A DNA stretch of 64,000 nucleotides from Planctomycetales bacterium 10988. GTDB taxonomy: Bacteria; Planctomycetota; Planctomycetia; Pirellulales; Pb10988. The first letter of the stretch is position 1. Each line of letters opens with the position of its first letter. The position numbers were made by a program, and so were the translations under genes. The stretch lies in contig CP043547.1 in assembly GCA_009664345.1 (NCBI GenBank), positions 2,008,709 through 2,072,708 of the forward strand, in the 5' to 3' direction. The notes beneath the pieces were generated by a model. The model made no database searches. It was not told the DNA's origin and saw nothing but the letters and a program-made list of their open reading frames with translations. Positions 36,691 to 45,448 of this stretch are shown one piece after another.

Positions 36691-36757
36691 CTGGTAATAC
36701 CAACTGAAAATCGCGAACTTCACAAACTCGCGAATTGGTATTACCAGTTTTCTTTTC
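36691..36757. repeat. Inverted repeat after asd (possible terminator)
   Basis: CTGGTAATACCAA at 36691-36703 pairs perfectly with 36735-36747, with an inner TCGCGA pair, and a T-rich stretch (TTTTCTTTTC) follows. The hairpin begins 31 bases after the asd stop, so termination is the simplest reading. The TGGTAATACCA core is itself palindromic, which is unusual for a terminator and next to a recombinase gene deserves a check. Confidence 0.6.
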
Positions 36758-36858
36758 ACTTGTTCTTTGGAACTGCCTCTGGCAAAATGAAGAACAATCG
36801 ACCTGCGCAAAATTGATTGATATTGAACACAATCATTCTCCCTCAAAAGCAAGAACTT

Positions 36859-37503
36859 ATGGCGACTCCCGATTGGCAACTCACCCGAGAAATGTTTCTT
36901 TCCGCGGAGGAAGTTGAAAATCTCCTCTATGGACTGCGTTCTCGACTGGCAAGCATGCAAGGGGGAATGCAAGAAGTTGCTCGCTTGGAACAATTGCTGA
37001 TTGAAGGTTTGCTCTTTTCAGGCTTGCGGAATTCGGAATTTTGTCGTTTGAAACTGGCGGATACTTCCCTCGCCCACGGCAAGTCGGCCCTCGAAGTTCG
37101 CCACGCAAAAAAAGACAATCGAACAGTCTATCTCCCAACTCATGTCAACGACTTGATCGAGCGGTATATTTCACAAACCCGTCCGCGTTTCCTTCCCGAA
37201 ACAATCGATCCCCATGACTTAGAACAACCGCTTCTCTTTCATGAACGCAAAAGGGCCTTCGACCGCACAACGCTATACCGTCGTGTCGTGCGGATTTTAA
37301 GTCAGTTCGGCTTGGAAGATCGGGCAAGCGTTCAGCTTCTGCGACATACTTATGGGTTCCTGGCTTATCAGCGATCCGGTGGTAATCTCCTGTTTGTTCA
37401 ACGCCAATTGGGGCATGCTCACCCGATGATCACCTCGGTCTATGCCCAATTTGTCGAGGAATCGTACGCTCAACTTGCCGAAAGAGTCTTCCTCTCCAAA
37501 TAG
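36859..37503 (+). CDS. Short tyrosine recombinase/integrase
   Basis: A ~214-residue protein containing essentially only the catalytic domain of a phage-integrase-type tyrosine recombinase. The first arginine is in GLRNSEF, a candidate lysine in HAKKDNRTVY, the second arginine in QLLRHTYG, a histidine in LGHAHPMIT and the nucleophilic tyrosine in SVYAQF. The histidine of the usual HxxR is Gln here. The N-terminal core-binding domain is much shorter than normal. The ATG at 36859 is preferred; a TTG upstream is weak. No other mobile-element genes, integron attC sites or att repeats are visible. Confidence 0.85.
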   Translation: MATPDWQLTREMFLSAEEVENLLYGLRSRLASMQGGMQEVARLEQLLIEGLLFSGLRNSEFCRLKLADTSLAHGKSALEVRHAKKDNRTVYLPTHVNDLIERYISQTRPRFLPETIDPHDLEQPLLFHERKRAFDRTTLYRRVVRILSQFGLEDRASVQLLRHTYGFLAYQRSGGNLLFVQRQLGHAHPMITSVYAQFVEESYAQLAERVFLSK

Positions 37504-37562
37504 AGATCGATCACCGCAAACCCTTTTTATATAGAAACTTAAGCATATAGCCAACTTACCCA

Positions 37563-38306
37563 ATGAACGAAGAACGCACCTACAAAATGACCTTGGCTTA
37601 CGACGGGACGGACTTTGCCGGATGGCAGGTTCAGCCTGATCAGCCAACAATCCAAGGGGCCTTGCAAGCGGCTTTGAAAAGGATCACAGGTGAAGTGCGT
37701 TCCGTGATTGGCAGTGGCAGAACGGATGCCGGCGTTCATGCTTACGGCCAAGTGGCCAGCTTCCGAAGTTGTACCGAGATTCCTACCCGAAGGCTCCACC
37801 GTGCCCTAAATGCCCAGACCCCCGAGACGATTCAAATCTTGGAATTAGAACAAGTCGACTCCGAATTTCATGCCTTGGCAAGTGCGAAAAGGAAACGCTA
37901 TCGCTACGTAATTCATGATGGCTCGCATCCAGATGTGTTTCATTTACGCACCAGTTGGCATATCCATCGTCGTTTAGACGACACTTTGATTCAGCAATCC
38001 GCTCAACTTTTGACGGGCACCCATGATTTCAGCAGTTTCGAAAGCCAGGGCGCTCCCCGAAAAACAAGTATCAGAACGGTTTACGATTTTCAAATTACCA
38101 GAGCAGGGGACTTCGTCTGGTTTGAGGTCGAAGCAAACGGCTTCCTCTATAATATGGTTCGTAGCTTGGTAGGAACGATCGAGAGAGTAGGGCGGGGAAA
38201 GGAAAGTATTGAATGGCCGTTTGAAGTGCTTCAAGCGAAAGACCGGAATGTCGCCGGTCCGACTGCGCCCGCTCAAGGTCTTTTTCTACTTTGGGTTCAT
38301 TACTGA
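37563..38306 (+). CDS. truA: tRNA pseudouridine synthase A
   Basis: A 247-residue enzyme that makes pseudouridine at positions 38-40 of the tRNA anticodon arm. The catalytic aspartate lies in GSGRTDAGVHA, and YDGTDFAGWQ and the late motif FLYNMVRSLVGT are also conserved. Length is normal for the family. It follows the recombinase by about 60 bases. Codon use resembles neighbouring housekeeping genes, with no sign of transfer. Confidence 0.96.
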   Translation: MNEERTYKMTLAYDGTDFAGWQVQPDQPTIQGALQAALKRITGEVRSVIGSGRTDAGVHAYGQVASFRSCTEIPTRRLHRALNAQTPETIQILELEQVDSEFHALASAKRKRYRYVIHDGSHPDVFHLRTSWHIHRRLDDTLIQQSAQLLTGTHDFSSFESQGAPRKTSIRTVYDFQITRAGDFVWFEVEANGFLYNMVRSLVGTIERVGRGKESIEWPFEVLQAKDRNVAGPTAPAQGLFLLWVHY

Positions 38307-38460
38307 TATCATTTTGATCTTAACTTGGAATTGGAAACGTCAGAGAATCTTTCCCAATCCCCCAACACACAAAGCAGGGCATTCCTCAGAGTTTACGAAA
38401 TCGCTTTCGTTGTCTTCACAGCTCGTGGTGATTAAAATAAATGTTTTGCCTGAGATAGAA

Positions 38461-38502
38461 ATGACAATGCGTAAAGCCTGGCGAACTTTTGCGATGGCAT
38501 GA
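38461..38502 (+). CDS. Possible 13-residue leader peptide before the kinase gene
   Basis: ATG at 38461 starts a 13-codon frame (MTMRKAWRTFAMA) that stops at 38500-38502, three bases before the AAAGGAG that serves the kinase start. The close arrangement could give translational coupling, but its own ribosome-binding site is weak and the reading could be chance. Confidence 0.2.
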   Translation: MTMRKAWRTFAMA

Positions 38503-38520
38503 GTAAAGGAGATCGTGCCC

Positions 38521-39357
38521 GTGGCTGAATATATTGGGTCCTATCGGGTCCTTCGAGTGCTGACGAGTGGGCAAACCAGCCAGATTTGTGCGGTGATCCA
38601 TAATCAATCGGTGCAACGATTCGCGATTAAAAGGCTCTTGCCTGCGTGGCGAAAAGATCGATCGCAAGTGGCCGCTTTGAAGAAGGAATACAAAATCGCC
38701 AGCAGCCTTCAGCACCCTGGCGTCTTGAATATGTTCGAGTTCGATTATCACGACGGCTATCCTTATTTCGTAATGGAACTCTTTACAGCACCTACCTTTA
38801 AGGAAATTTTAGTTCATTCCTCAGTGACCGAACTTTCCGCGAGAATTCAACCGCTTCTCATTCAAGCGGCCGAGGCACTAAACCATCTGCATGATCAAGG
38901 GTGGGTTCATCGCGATATCAAATCAGAAAATTATCTTTGCAATGATCAAGAGCGGGTCAAGCTGATCGACTTTGGAATTTCCATTGCCAAACCGAAGGGG
39001 ATTTTTAAGTTCTTCGGGGGCAAAACCAAGCCGCAAGGAACACGTAACTATATGTCACCAGAGCAGATACGCGGTGATTCCCTGGATGAGCGAGCCGACA
39101 TTTACAGCTTCGGCTGCATGATGTTTGAAATGCTGACCGGCAATTTTCCATACAATGCCAGCGATCCGCAGGCCATTTTACGTTGCCATCTGAAGGACCC
39201 TGTGCCGATACTTCGATCATCGGAAATCGTTTTCAGTAAAGAACTTGAGAAGCTTGTCTATCGGATGCTGCAAAAGAAACGAGAGGCCCGGCCCAAATCG
39301 ATGCAAGAGGTTCTCAACTACCTTCGGGGGATTCCTTTTTACCGAGAACGTGTGTAG
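38521..39357 (+). CDS. Small Ser/Thr protein kinase
   Basis: A ~278-residue Hanks-type kinase, all kinase domain with no transmembrane anchor or sensor. The GTG at 38521 has AAAGGAG nine bases upstream. Catalytic HRDIKSEN and DFG (LIDFGISIA) are intact, the activation segment ends in MSPEQIRG, and the ATP-lysine is in FAIKRLL. The glycine-rich loop reads LTSGQTSQIC rather than GxGxxG, which is unusual. Its expression unit may include truA upstream. The substrate is unknown. Confidence 0.9.
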   Translation: MAEYIGSYRVLRVLTSGQTSQICAVIHNQSVQRFAIKRLLPAWRKDRSQVAALKKEYKIASSLQHPGVLNMFEFDYHDGYPYFVMELFTAPTFKEILVHSSVTELSARIQPLLIQAAEALNHLHDQGWVHRDIKSENYLCNDQERVKLIDFGISIAKPKGIFKFFGGKTKPQGTRNYMSPEQIRGDSLDERADIYSFGCMMFEMLTGNFPYNASDPQAILRCHLKDPVPILRSSEIVFSKELEKLVYRMLQKKREARPKSMQEVLNYLRGIPFYRERV

Positions 39358-39682
39358 ATGCGGACTTACGACTCGCAAGGCACTTGAGAAATTGCCAGTT
39401 TTCGGAGATTATTTGCAAATGAAACAAAGCTTTTCTCCTCAGATACCCGATTTTAGGAGATTAGGGCTTGGCGAAATTGCTCCGTTTAGTCAAAATCCTC
39501 TCTTCATAAGACACGATAAAGCCGATCACACCGGAAGTTCACGTTATGTGCGGACTTCCTGCTTCCTAAAGAGCAAGCCCCGCCGGCTATTCAAAAATCA
39601 AAAGAGAACCCGAGTAGAAGGATGAGAAATTCGGCTCGGTCGTTCCTTAGCATAGAATCGAAATCTCCAGAGAATAAAACTG
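39358..39682. other. Intergenic region upstream of accA
   Basis: This 325-base stretch should hold the accA promoter and leader. The hexamer TGCGGACTT occurs twice (about 39358-39368 and 39548-39556), once near the start and once mid-region, of unknown meaning. An open frame on the plus strand has a poor ribosome-binding site and no family match. No RNA gene or terminator is seen. Confidence 0.35.
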
Positions 39683-40753
39683 ATGGCAAAACAACCCCAC
39701 CAATTAGCGTTTGAACGAGAAATCTATGCCCTGGAAAATCGCGTGGCGAAATTGGAAACGATTTCCGATGACAGCCCCGAAAGCCGGGAAGAAATTCGCC
39801 GCATGCGACGTGAGTTGAATGAATTGAAGCGGCGGATTTTCAATAGCCTTGAACCATGGGAAACTGTCCAAGTCGCTCGGCACCCAGATCGCCCCATGAC
39901 AACCGATTATCTCAAACTCGTCTTTGATGATTTTCTTGAACTGCATGGCGATCGTACTTTCGGCGATGACCGAGCCATTCGCACCGGCTTCGGCAAGCTC
40001 GATGAATTCAAGGTCATGTTCATCGGCCACCAAAAAGGTAAGACGATCAAAGAACGGAACGCCTGTTATTATGGCTGTGCCCATCCCGAAGGTTATCGCA
40101 AGGCCTTGGCCAAAATGAAACTGGCCGAAAAATATGGCCTCCCGATTGTGACCTTTATCGACACGCCGGGAGCTTATCCGGGAATCGGAGCCGAAGAACG
40201 TGGTCAAGCTTCGGTGATTGCGATTAACCTGCTGGAAATGTCTCGCCTGCGAACCCCGATTATCTGCGTCGTCATTGGCGAAGGGGGTTCCGGAGGGGCG
40301 TTGGGAATCGGCATCGGCGACCGCGTGGCCATCTTGCAACATGCCTATTATTCCGTGATCAGCCCCGAAGGCTGTGCCGGCATTTTATGGAAGAGTGCCG
40401 AATATGCGGAGCAAGCCGCTCGGGCTTTACGCATGACCAGCAAAGACCTCAATCAATTCGGCATTGTCGATCAAGTGATTGAAGAGCCGCTGGGCGGAGC
40501 GCATCGCGATCACCATCAAATGGCCAATCGTTTGAAAATGTTCTTGATTCACACGCTCCGAGATTTGGTTCCACAACCGGTCGATCAACTCATCAACGGC
40601 CGCTACGAAAAATTCCGCCGCATGGGTCCCTTCCTGGAAGGTGACAACCTCGAGAAGGTCAACGGTTTCCGCGAAGAAGGCTCTTCGATGTCGATGCTGC
40701 CGCAAGCCGTCGAACTCAACGACGCCTCGGAAGCCCCAAAGCCTATCACTTAG
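39683..40753 (+). CDS. accA: Acetyl-CoA carboxylase carboxyltransferase subunit alpha
   Basis: A 356-residue subunit of the carboxyltransferase that transfers the carboxyl group from biotin to acetyl-CoA for fatty-acid synthesis, working with AccD. It has the family's N-terminal helical region (EREIYALENRVAKLE), the crotonase-fold core with EGGSGGALG and ISPEGCAGILW, and ends normally. AccD is not in this window. The dependence on biotin links it loosely to bioA and bioD in the window. Confidence 0.97.
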   Translation: MAKQPHQLAFEREIYALENRVAKLETISDDSPESREEIRRMRRELNELKRRIFNSLEPWETVQVARHPDRPMTTDYLKLVFDDFLELHGDRTFGDDRAIRTGFGKLDEFKVMFIGHQKGKTIKERNACYYGCAHPEGYRKALAKMKLAEKYGLPIVTFIDTPGAYPGIGAEERGQASVIAINLLEMSRLRTPIICVVIGEGGSGGALGIGIGDRVAILQHAYYSVISPEGCAGILWKSAEYAEQAARALRMTSKDLNQFGIVDQVIEEPLGGAHRDHHQMANRLKMFLIHTLRDLVPQPVDQLINGRYEKFRRMGPFLEGDNLEKVNGFREEGSSMSMLPQAVELNDASEAPKPIT

Positions 40754-40868
40754 GATTTCGAAGAAGTAAGAGGGCGAAAGAGGCCAGTTTTCAGAGAATC
40801 GTCATTTCAGGTAAAAAACCGCCTCGAACCGCACATAACAGACATTATCGGACGTTGCAAATCAACGA

Positions 40869-40912
40869 AAAAAGCCGTTTCGGGTGGAAATCCAACATCG
40901 AAACGGCTTTTT
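40869..40912. terminator. Bidirectional terminator between accA and cvpA
   Basis: A 14-bp perfect stem (AAAAAGCCGTTTCG at 40869-40882 with its complement at 40899-40912) with A- and T-runs at its two ends sits in the 190-base gap between two convergent genes. It should terminate both. Confidence 0.92.
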
Positions 40913-40944
40913 CTGTTCCCCTACTCTGGGTCGAACTCATCGAT

Positions 40945-41745
40945 TTATCGTCGCAAGAGACGTTCCAGCGGACTCGCCTCTTCATTTTCGTCAGGATAAT
41001 TGTTGCTCATCGGCGGTTGACCGGAGGGAGCGGAAAAGCCGGAGCCTTCCATTTCGCTCAGCGATTGCCGAGAGTTCTCCAAAAGATCATTGAGCCGCTC
41101 TTCCAAATCGGAAGGAACCGCCGGAGGAAGTTCACCCTCGATGCTTGGCGGTTGATTCGGATTGAACTCGCCGGCGGTACTCGGCACGTTGAAAGATTCC
41201 AGCGACTCGATCGGTTTGAGTTGACCTTGAAGCTCTTTGATTCCTTCCACCCGATCGAAGTAAGAATTCAGTGTATCTTGGAAACCTTCGGGTAAAACGC
41301 TGTTGGCTTTTTGCATGATCACTGCGGCATAATAACCCGATCGCGTTTGTAAAATGGTTTCGCGAGCCTGATCGGAAAGCGTCACCGCAAAAAATGTGAT
41401 CGCCAAACAAAGTACCAACCCTTTGGCAAGCCCGATCAACGCCCCGACTTGACGATCGAATTCCTGCAAGCGTACTCGCTCGATCATTTTGCGGACTTGA
41501 TGGAAGATCAGCCAAATCGCCGCCGAGGTTCCCAAATAAACTATGAACATTGCCAAGTAGCGATTCCAAGGCGATTCCGCGGCAATATAAGGTGCAAGCA
41601 TCGGGCTGAGCCGCAACGCCACCACATAACTCAGGAGCAAGCTCGAAAGCGAGGCGACCTGCCAAGCCATCCCTTTCCAAAGCCCCCACATAGTCGCGGC
41701 GACGAGGACGACGAGCATAAAAATATCGTAATAATGGAGGTTCAT
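40945..41745 (-). CDS. CvpA family membrane protein
   Basis: A 266-residue protein with four transmembrane helices in residues ~1-125 (beginning YYDIFMLVVLVAATMWGLWKG) followed by a polar, Pro/Glu-rich tail. It fits the CvpA family (colicin V production), whose members are conserved inner-membrane proteins. The tail is longer and more acidic than usual and may be disordered. The role in planctomycetes is unknown. The gene is transcribed alone, convergent with accA. Confidence 0.85.
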   Translation of the reverse strand: MNLHYYDIFMLVVLVAATMWGLWKGMAWQVASLSSLLLSYVVALRLSPMLAPYIAAESPWNRYLAMFIVYLGTSAAIWLIFHQVRKMIERVRLQEFDRQVGALIGLAKGLVLCLAITFFAVTLSDQARETILQTRSGYYAAVIMQKANSVLPEGFQDTLNSYFDRVEGIKELQGQLKPIESLESFNVPSTAGEFNPNQPPSIEGELPPAVPSDLEERLNDLLENSRQSLSEMEGSGFSAPSGQPPMSNNYPDENEEASPLERLLRR

Positions 41746-42018
41746 CTACCTTGCTCCACCTGGCTGGCTGTGGCGAATGATTTGTGAATAGAGTTTTTCT
41801 GTCCTTCGGATTCAACAAACGGAACCCTTTCGCCTGAGTATATCGCCTCGGCCGATCTGAACGAAGATCATTCTTGCGGAGAAAATGCCTTTTCATGAAA
41901 CGAAGCTCTCCCTGCCACAGCTCTGCCAAAAGTTCTCTTTATGCAATGGCAAGAAAGAAGTAAACTCAGCACCCACGTTCTGTGCATTAACTTTTCGCCA
42001 ACGGACAGGGATGCCGAG

Positions 42019-42726
42019 ATGGCCGATTTCAAAACCCATATTGCTGTCAGTAGTCTTTGTGGTGCTGGATACGCGGGCGCCGGCTATCTGATGTGGGATT
42101 TTACTTGGTCCACAAGTTGTTTGACGGCTGGGCTTTGTGGCTTGGCGGGAATGCTGCCCGATCTTGATAGTGATTCGGGAATTCCCTTGCGAGAGACTTT
42201 GGCCTTTTCGGCTGCCGTGATTCCTCTGCTGATGATCGAGCGTTTTGCCTTGCTCGGCATGACACCGGAAGAAATTGCCCTGAGCGGAGCCTCGGTTTAT
42301 TTTATGATGCGGTTTGGCGTCGGGAATTTATTAAAACGGTATACCGTTCACCGGGGAATGTTTCATAGTCTACCTGGTATGTTGATGGTCGGCTTGGTGG
42401 CTTTTTTAGTCTGTCAAAGTCAGGATTTAAATGTCCGTTATTATAAAGCGGGCGGGGTGATGCTGGGCTATCTTTCCCATCTATGTATGGATGAACTTTA
42501 TAGTATTGAATGGATAGGCTTTCGTATACGAATTAAAAAATCATTCGGCACGGCCTTGAAACTTTATAGTCGCAATCTCTGGGGCGATGCCTCGGCCTAT
42601 ATCAAACTCATCTTGTTAACTTGGCTAGCGATGAATGATCCCGTCTGGATGAAACCTTATGATCGCCCCGATGCCAATCAACGCACCATCATGGCAGAAA
42701 CTTTACTTGATCGCATCCGGAAATAG
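42019..42726 (+). CDS. YdjM-like membrane metal-dependent hydrolase
   Basis: A ~235-residue multi-helix membrane protein of the DUF457/YdjM family. The metal-binding acidic motif LPDLDSDSG lies at the start of helix 2, and HRGMFHSLPG and SHLCMDELY are conserved histidine motifs. The ATG at 42019 has AGGGA about nine bases upstream; a longer frame from 41941 is open but family members start here. The 3' half is more A+T rich than the 5' half. The substrate is unknown. Confidence 0.85.
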   Translation: MADFKTHIAVSSLCGAGYAGAGYLMWDFTWSTSCLTAGLCGLAGMLPDLDSDSGIPLRETLAFSAAVIPLLMIERFALLGMTPEEIALSGASVYFMMRFGVGNLLKRYTVHRGMFHSLPGMLMVGLVAFLVCQSQDLNVRYYKAGGVMLGYLSHLCMDELYSIEWIGFRIRIKKSFGTALKLYSRNLWGDASAYIKLILLTWLAMNDPVWMKPYDRPDANQRTIMAETLLDRIRK

Positions 42727-42770
42727 AGAAAATTCTATATTTAAAAATTTTAAATTAAATACTTTCTATC

Positions 42771-43217
42771 TTACCGTTCGGGGCTTTCAATAATAAAAGT
42801 GACGGGGCCATCGTTCGTTAAAGAAACATCCATGTGATGGCGGAATTTTCCTTGTTCAACTTTTATTTCTTCCATAGCAATCGCTTCGCAAAATTTTAAA
42901 TAAAAGGCTTCCGCTTTCTCTGGCGGAGCCGCCCCGGTGAAGCTTGGTCGTCTTCCTTTGCGGCAATCTCCATAAAGTGTAAATTGACTGACAACTAACA
43001 CTTCCCCCCCTACTGCTTTTAAATCAAGATTCATCTTGCCGGCATCATCTTCAAACATCCGAAGCGTCAGCACTTTCTTAACAAGCCAGTTTAAATCTTC
43101 TTCGGTATCCTCCGCGGCGACCCCGAGAAGAATCAACATCCCCTGCCCTATTTTTCCAACGATCTCTCCTTCGACCTTCACTTCGGCTTGGGAAACTCTT
43201 TGAATACAAACTTTCAT
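42771..43217 (-). CDS. dtd: D-aminoacyl-tRNA deacylase
   Basis: A 148-residue enzyme that removes D-amino acids wrongly attached to tRNA. The SQFTLYGD motif and the cross-dimer TNDGPVTFI motif are both intact, and [13 protein letters not shown] is the family's conserved N-terminal region. Length is normal. It is followed upstream on the same strand, after ~40 bases, by an endonuclease III-like gene, so the two may be co-transcribed. Confidence 0.95.
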   Translation of the reverse strand: MKVCIQRVSQAEVKVEGEIVGKIGQGMLILLGVAAEDTEEDLNWLVKKVLTLRMFEDDAGKMNLDLKAVGGEVLVVSQFTLYGDCRKGRRPSFTGAAPPEKAEAFYLKFCEAIAMEEIKVEQGKFRHHMDVSLTNDGPVTFIIESPER

Positions 43218-43259
43218 TGTTTCTATTTCTATAAAGTGTTAGTTACGTACTTGTATCAA

Positions 43260-43949
43260 TTAAGGAACGCAAGGCCCGCCCTTTGGCAGATAGGATTCTA
43301 AAGGACAACCTTCACACTTGGGACGGCTGCGACAGCGTGCGTTCCCTAAACGAACCAACAAGGCATGATATTCATTATAGACTTGTGGTTCCGGAGAAAT
43401 TTCTTCTTCAAAGCGATCCTTTAATTGTTGATAGGTTGCCTTAAAAGAATCCCAACCATGCCTTGCTAAAATTCTTCTTGTATAAGCATCAATCACAAAA
43501 GAAGGTTGGTGAGTTGCATACAAAACAATACAGTCCGCGGTCTCTGGACCAATACCATGAAAAGACAAAAGTAACTCCCGAAGTTCGTTCATTGGCATTT
43601 GAAAAAGTTGTTCTAAATCCCCTCCACAATGCTGATCGATGGCACTTATCACTTGACGGAGACGATTACGTTTTATTCGAAAATAACCGGAGGGACGCAA
43701 GGCATCTTCCAATTCATGATCGGAAGCAACACGCATTTTTTCATAGTCTAACAAGTCCCGCAAACGGAGTCGATCAATGGCCCGAGCCACATTCAACCAA
43801 CTGGTATTTTGTGTTAACACGGCTCCGACAATAATTTCCCAACGACTAAACGTCGGCCACCATTCTTGTGGGCCATAGGCATCCATCAACACTTGATAAA
43901 GTTGTGTTAAAGAGATACTTTGTTGTTTCTGTTTCTCTACTACTTTCAT
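43260..43949 (-). CDS. Endonuclease III-like HhH-GPD DNA glycosylase (COG2231-like)
   Basis: A 229-residue base-excision-repair enzyme. The helix-hairpin-helix is FHGIGPETADCIVLY, and the catalytic aspartate lies in VIDAYTRRIL. The catalytic lysine of bifunctional Nth is not present, which suggests a monofunctional glycosylase like MagIII. The C-terminal cysteines (CRSRPKCEGC and a last one in GGPC) have spacing that departs from C-x6-C-x2-C-x5-C, so the iron-sulfur site is uncertain. The substrate base is unknown. Confidence 0.9.
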   Translation of the reverse strand: MKVVEKQKQQSISLTQLYQVLMDAYGPQEWWPTFSRWEIIVGAVLTQNTSWLNVARAIDRLRLRDLLDYEKMRVASDHELEDALRPSGYFRIKRNRLRQVISAIDQHCGGDLEQLFQMPMNELRELLLSFHGIGPETADCIVLYATHQPSFVIDAYTRRILARHGWDSFKATYQQLKDRFEEEISPEPQVYNEYHALLVRLGNARCRSRPKCEGCPLESYLPKGGPCVP

Positions 43950-44500
43950 TTTCTATTTACTTCCTCATCCTGTAAGAAATAGATTGATCGCTCTTTCAAA
44001 TCTGACAAACGCTACTTGTTTAAACAATCAACATTTTCCAATAAGTTTGATTCTTCACCGAACAAAGTATTTTTACTTTTTTCTATTTCTTCTTGACATG
44101 GCCTTCAACTTTGCGCACCTCCGAAGAAGGAATGGAACTTCTTTTTCCCTGCTGTCAAGAGGTCTTTGTACAATAAATTTATTTAATCAATCGGGGCAAA
44201 TCGACCTTTTATGTTCGTCACGAATTCGACATAATAGAACCATTGGAGACGAGTTAAACACAGGAAGTGATTCGTGGTGTTCTTGGGAAGCTCCTTCGGT
44301 TCGAGTTTGAAACCGATCGGTTAGGATGGTACCATAACGTTCGCTCTGTCACTGATTGAACGAAAAGGCAGTTTTCTCAAAGGGCCTCTCCATTCATTCA
44401 AGAGGATCGTCCGAAATTCTCTGACATTGACGATGTATCTCCTGAGGGTGAGTCGGAGGACTTGCCATCGGGAATCCCTCAAGCTACGGGAAGCAGATCC
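43950..44500. other. Long A+T-rich intergenic region
   Basis: About 550 bases between the minus-strand glycosylase and the plus-strand DUF2617-like gene. It is A+T rich at first and becomes more balanced near 44400. Open frames up to 108 codons exist, but they lack ribosome-binding sites and no family is recognised. I see no tRNA, riboswitch or repeat. Promoters for both neighbours are expected but not identified. Confidence 0.35.
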
Positions 44501-45049
44501 GTGCTCACTGTTCGACCGAAAGTTGACGATTTAGTCTTTCAGCTCTACGCTCGCTCTTTACATCCAGAGCTGTTTGAAATCGTGGAGACACGGGTAGTCG
44601 ATCGACGCCCTCATTATAAAGCAACGATACATTTGACAACCTCGGGGCATGTTGTCTCTTGGCAAACGAAGCAGCTTTGTTTGACCGAAGTTACCGCTTC
44701 GCATCAGACTCCGCTGGTACAGAAACGCCGCCTCATGTCGTACAAACTTCGCGGACAGCGAAACGACAATGTCCCTTGCAAAGGCCAAATCCATTATCAA
44801 ATGAGCTTTCAGCTGGAAGAGATGGAACCGGAAATCTTCTGGGCCTTTCAACAGGAACTTCGAGTCGATGGGCAGCGACGCGGGATTCTGCATACGTTTC
44901 CTTCAGAAGATCGGCTCGGTTTGGAAGCGGTCAGCTATGTGCATGTCGAGACCCATTCACGACATATGTTGGTTCAAGCCTTCCACACTTATCCCAATGA
45001 CTATGCAGTTGTCAAAACGCAATCGCTCTTCGATCTTTCCTCTTCTTGA
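44501..45049 (+). CDS. DUF2617-like protein
   Basis: A ~182-residue, probably cytoplasmic protein. The GTG at 44501 has GGGAAG upstream and gives the N-terminus VLTVRPKVDDLVFQLYARSL, which is what I recall for the family; an earlier TTG at 44462 is spaced too close to its GGAGG. Conserved-looking segments include SGHVVSW and VQAFHTYPNDYAVVKTQSLFD. The family is named only by its domain of unknown function and has no known activity. It is transcribed towards rpmB. Confidence 0.8.
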   Translation: MLTVRPKVDDLVFQLYARSLHPELFEIVETRVVDRRPHYKATIHLTTSGHVVSWQTKQLCLTEVTASHQTPLVQKRRLMSYKLRGQRNDNVPCKGQIHYQMSFQLEEMEPEIFWAFQQELRVDGQRRGILHTFPSEDRLGLEAVSYVHVETHSRHMLVQAFHTYPNDYAVVKTQSLFDLSSS

Positions 45050-45448
45050 TTCCTGTCGGCGTCAATCTGTCTTCTGTCTCACTTCTCGTCCTCGTTTTGT
45101 TGAGACAGAAACGGAGTCATTCCAATGAAAAATGCTCTAAAGGTCCCTTGTATCTTTTGTCAAAACAGATACACTAGTTCGTTTTGACGATGACTTCTTT
45201 AGGGATTTGTCTTTCCTTACCTTTTGTACAGGTTAGACACTTGGTATTTCTCTTTTGAGAATCGCTGCCCCGGAAGTCAGCCGTTATCCTCTGAGATAAA
45301 GCTTTGTAGCGGGCCGGTCGGCTCGTTTTTAATTTCACTCGGGAAACGAATTGTTTCTCTGAATGCTCTTATAAATGACCCTCGTTCGTGAATGTTTCTG
45401 ATGAGGAAATGTTTACTACAGGGTACGATGGAAAAAGAGGTACTCATC
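45050..45448. other. Intergenic region before rpmB
   Basis: These 399 bases hold the leader of rpmB. A GC-rich hairpin followed by T residues (45310-45330) is described separately; beyond it an upstream promoter for rpmB is expected. No structured RNA family is recognised. Confidence 0.4.
45310..45330 (+). terminator. Candidate terminator after the DUF2617-like gene
   Basis: CGGGCC at 45310-45315 pairs with GGCTCG at 45320-45325 around a four-base loop, followed by five T residues. It is 260 bases after the DUF2617-like stop and 118 before rpmB. The stem is short, with one G-T pair, so it is a moderate candidate. Confidence 0.5.

Noticed and set aside
36691..36757. Attachment site for the neighbouring recombinase
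   Set aside because: No second copy or duplication at the other side of the gene is visible, and a terminator reading is simpler; kept as an open finding.
43984..44310. 108-codon frame in the long intergenic region
   Set aside because: A+T-rich spacer with no ribosome-binding site and no recognisable family; Cys/Phe-rich composition is non-protein-like.
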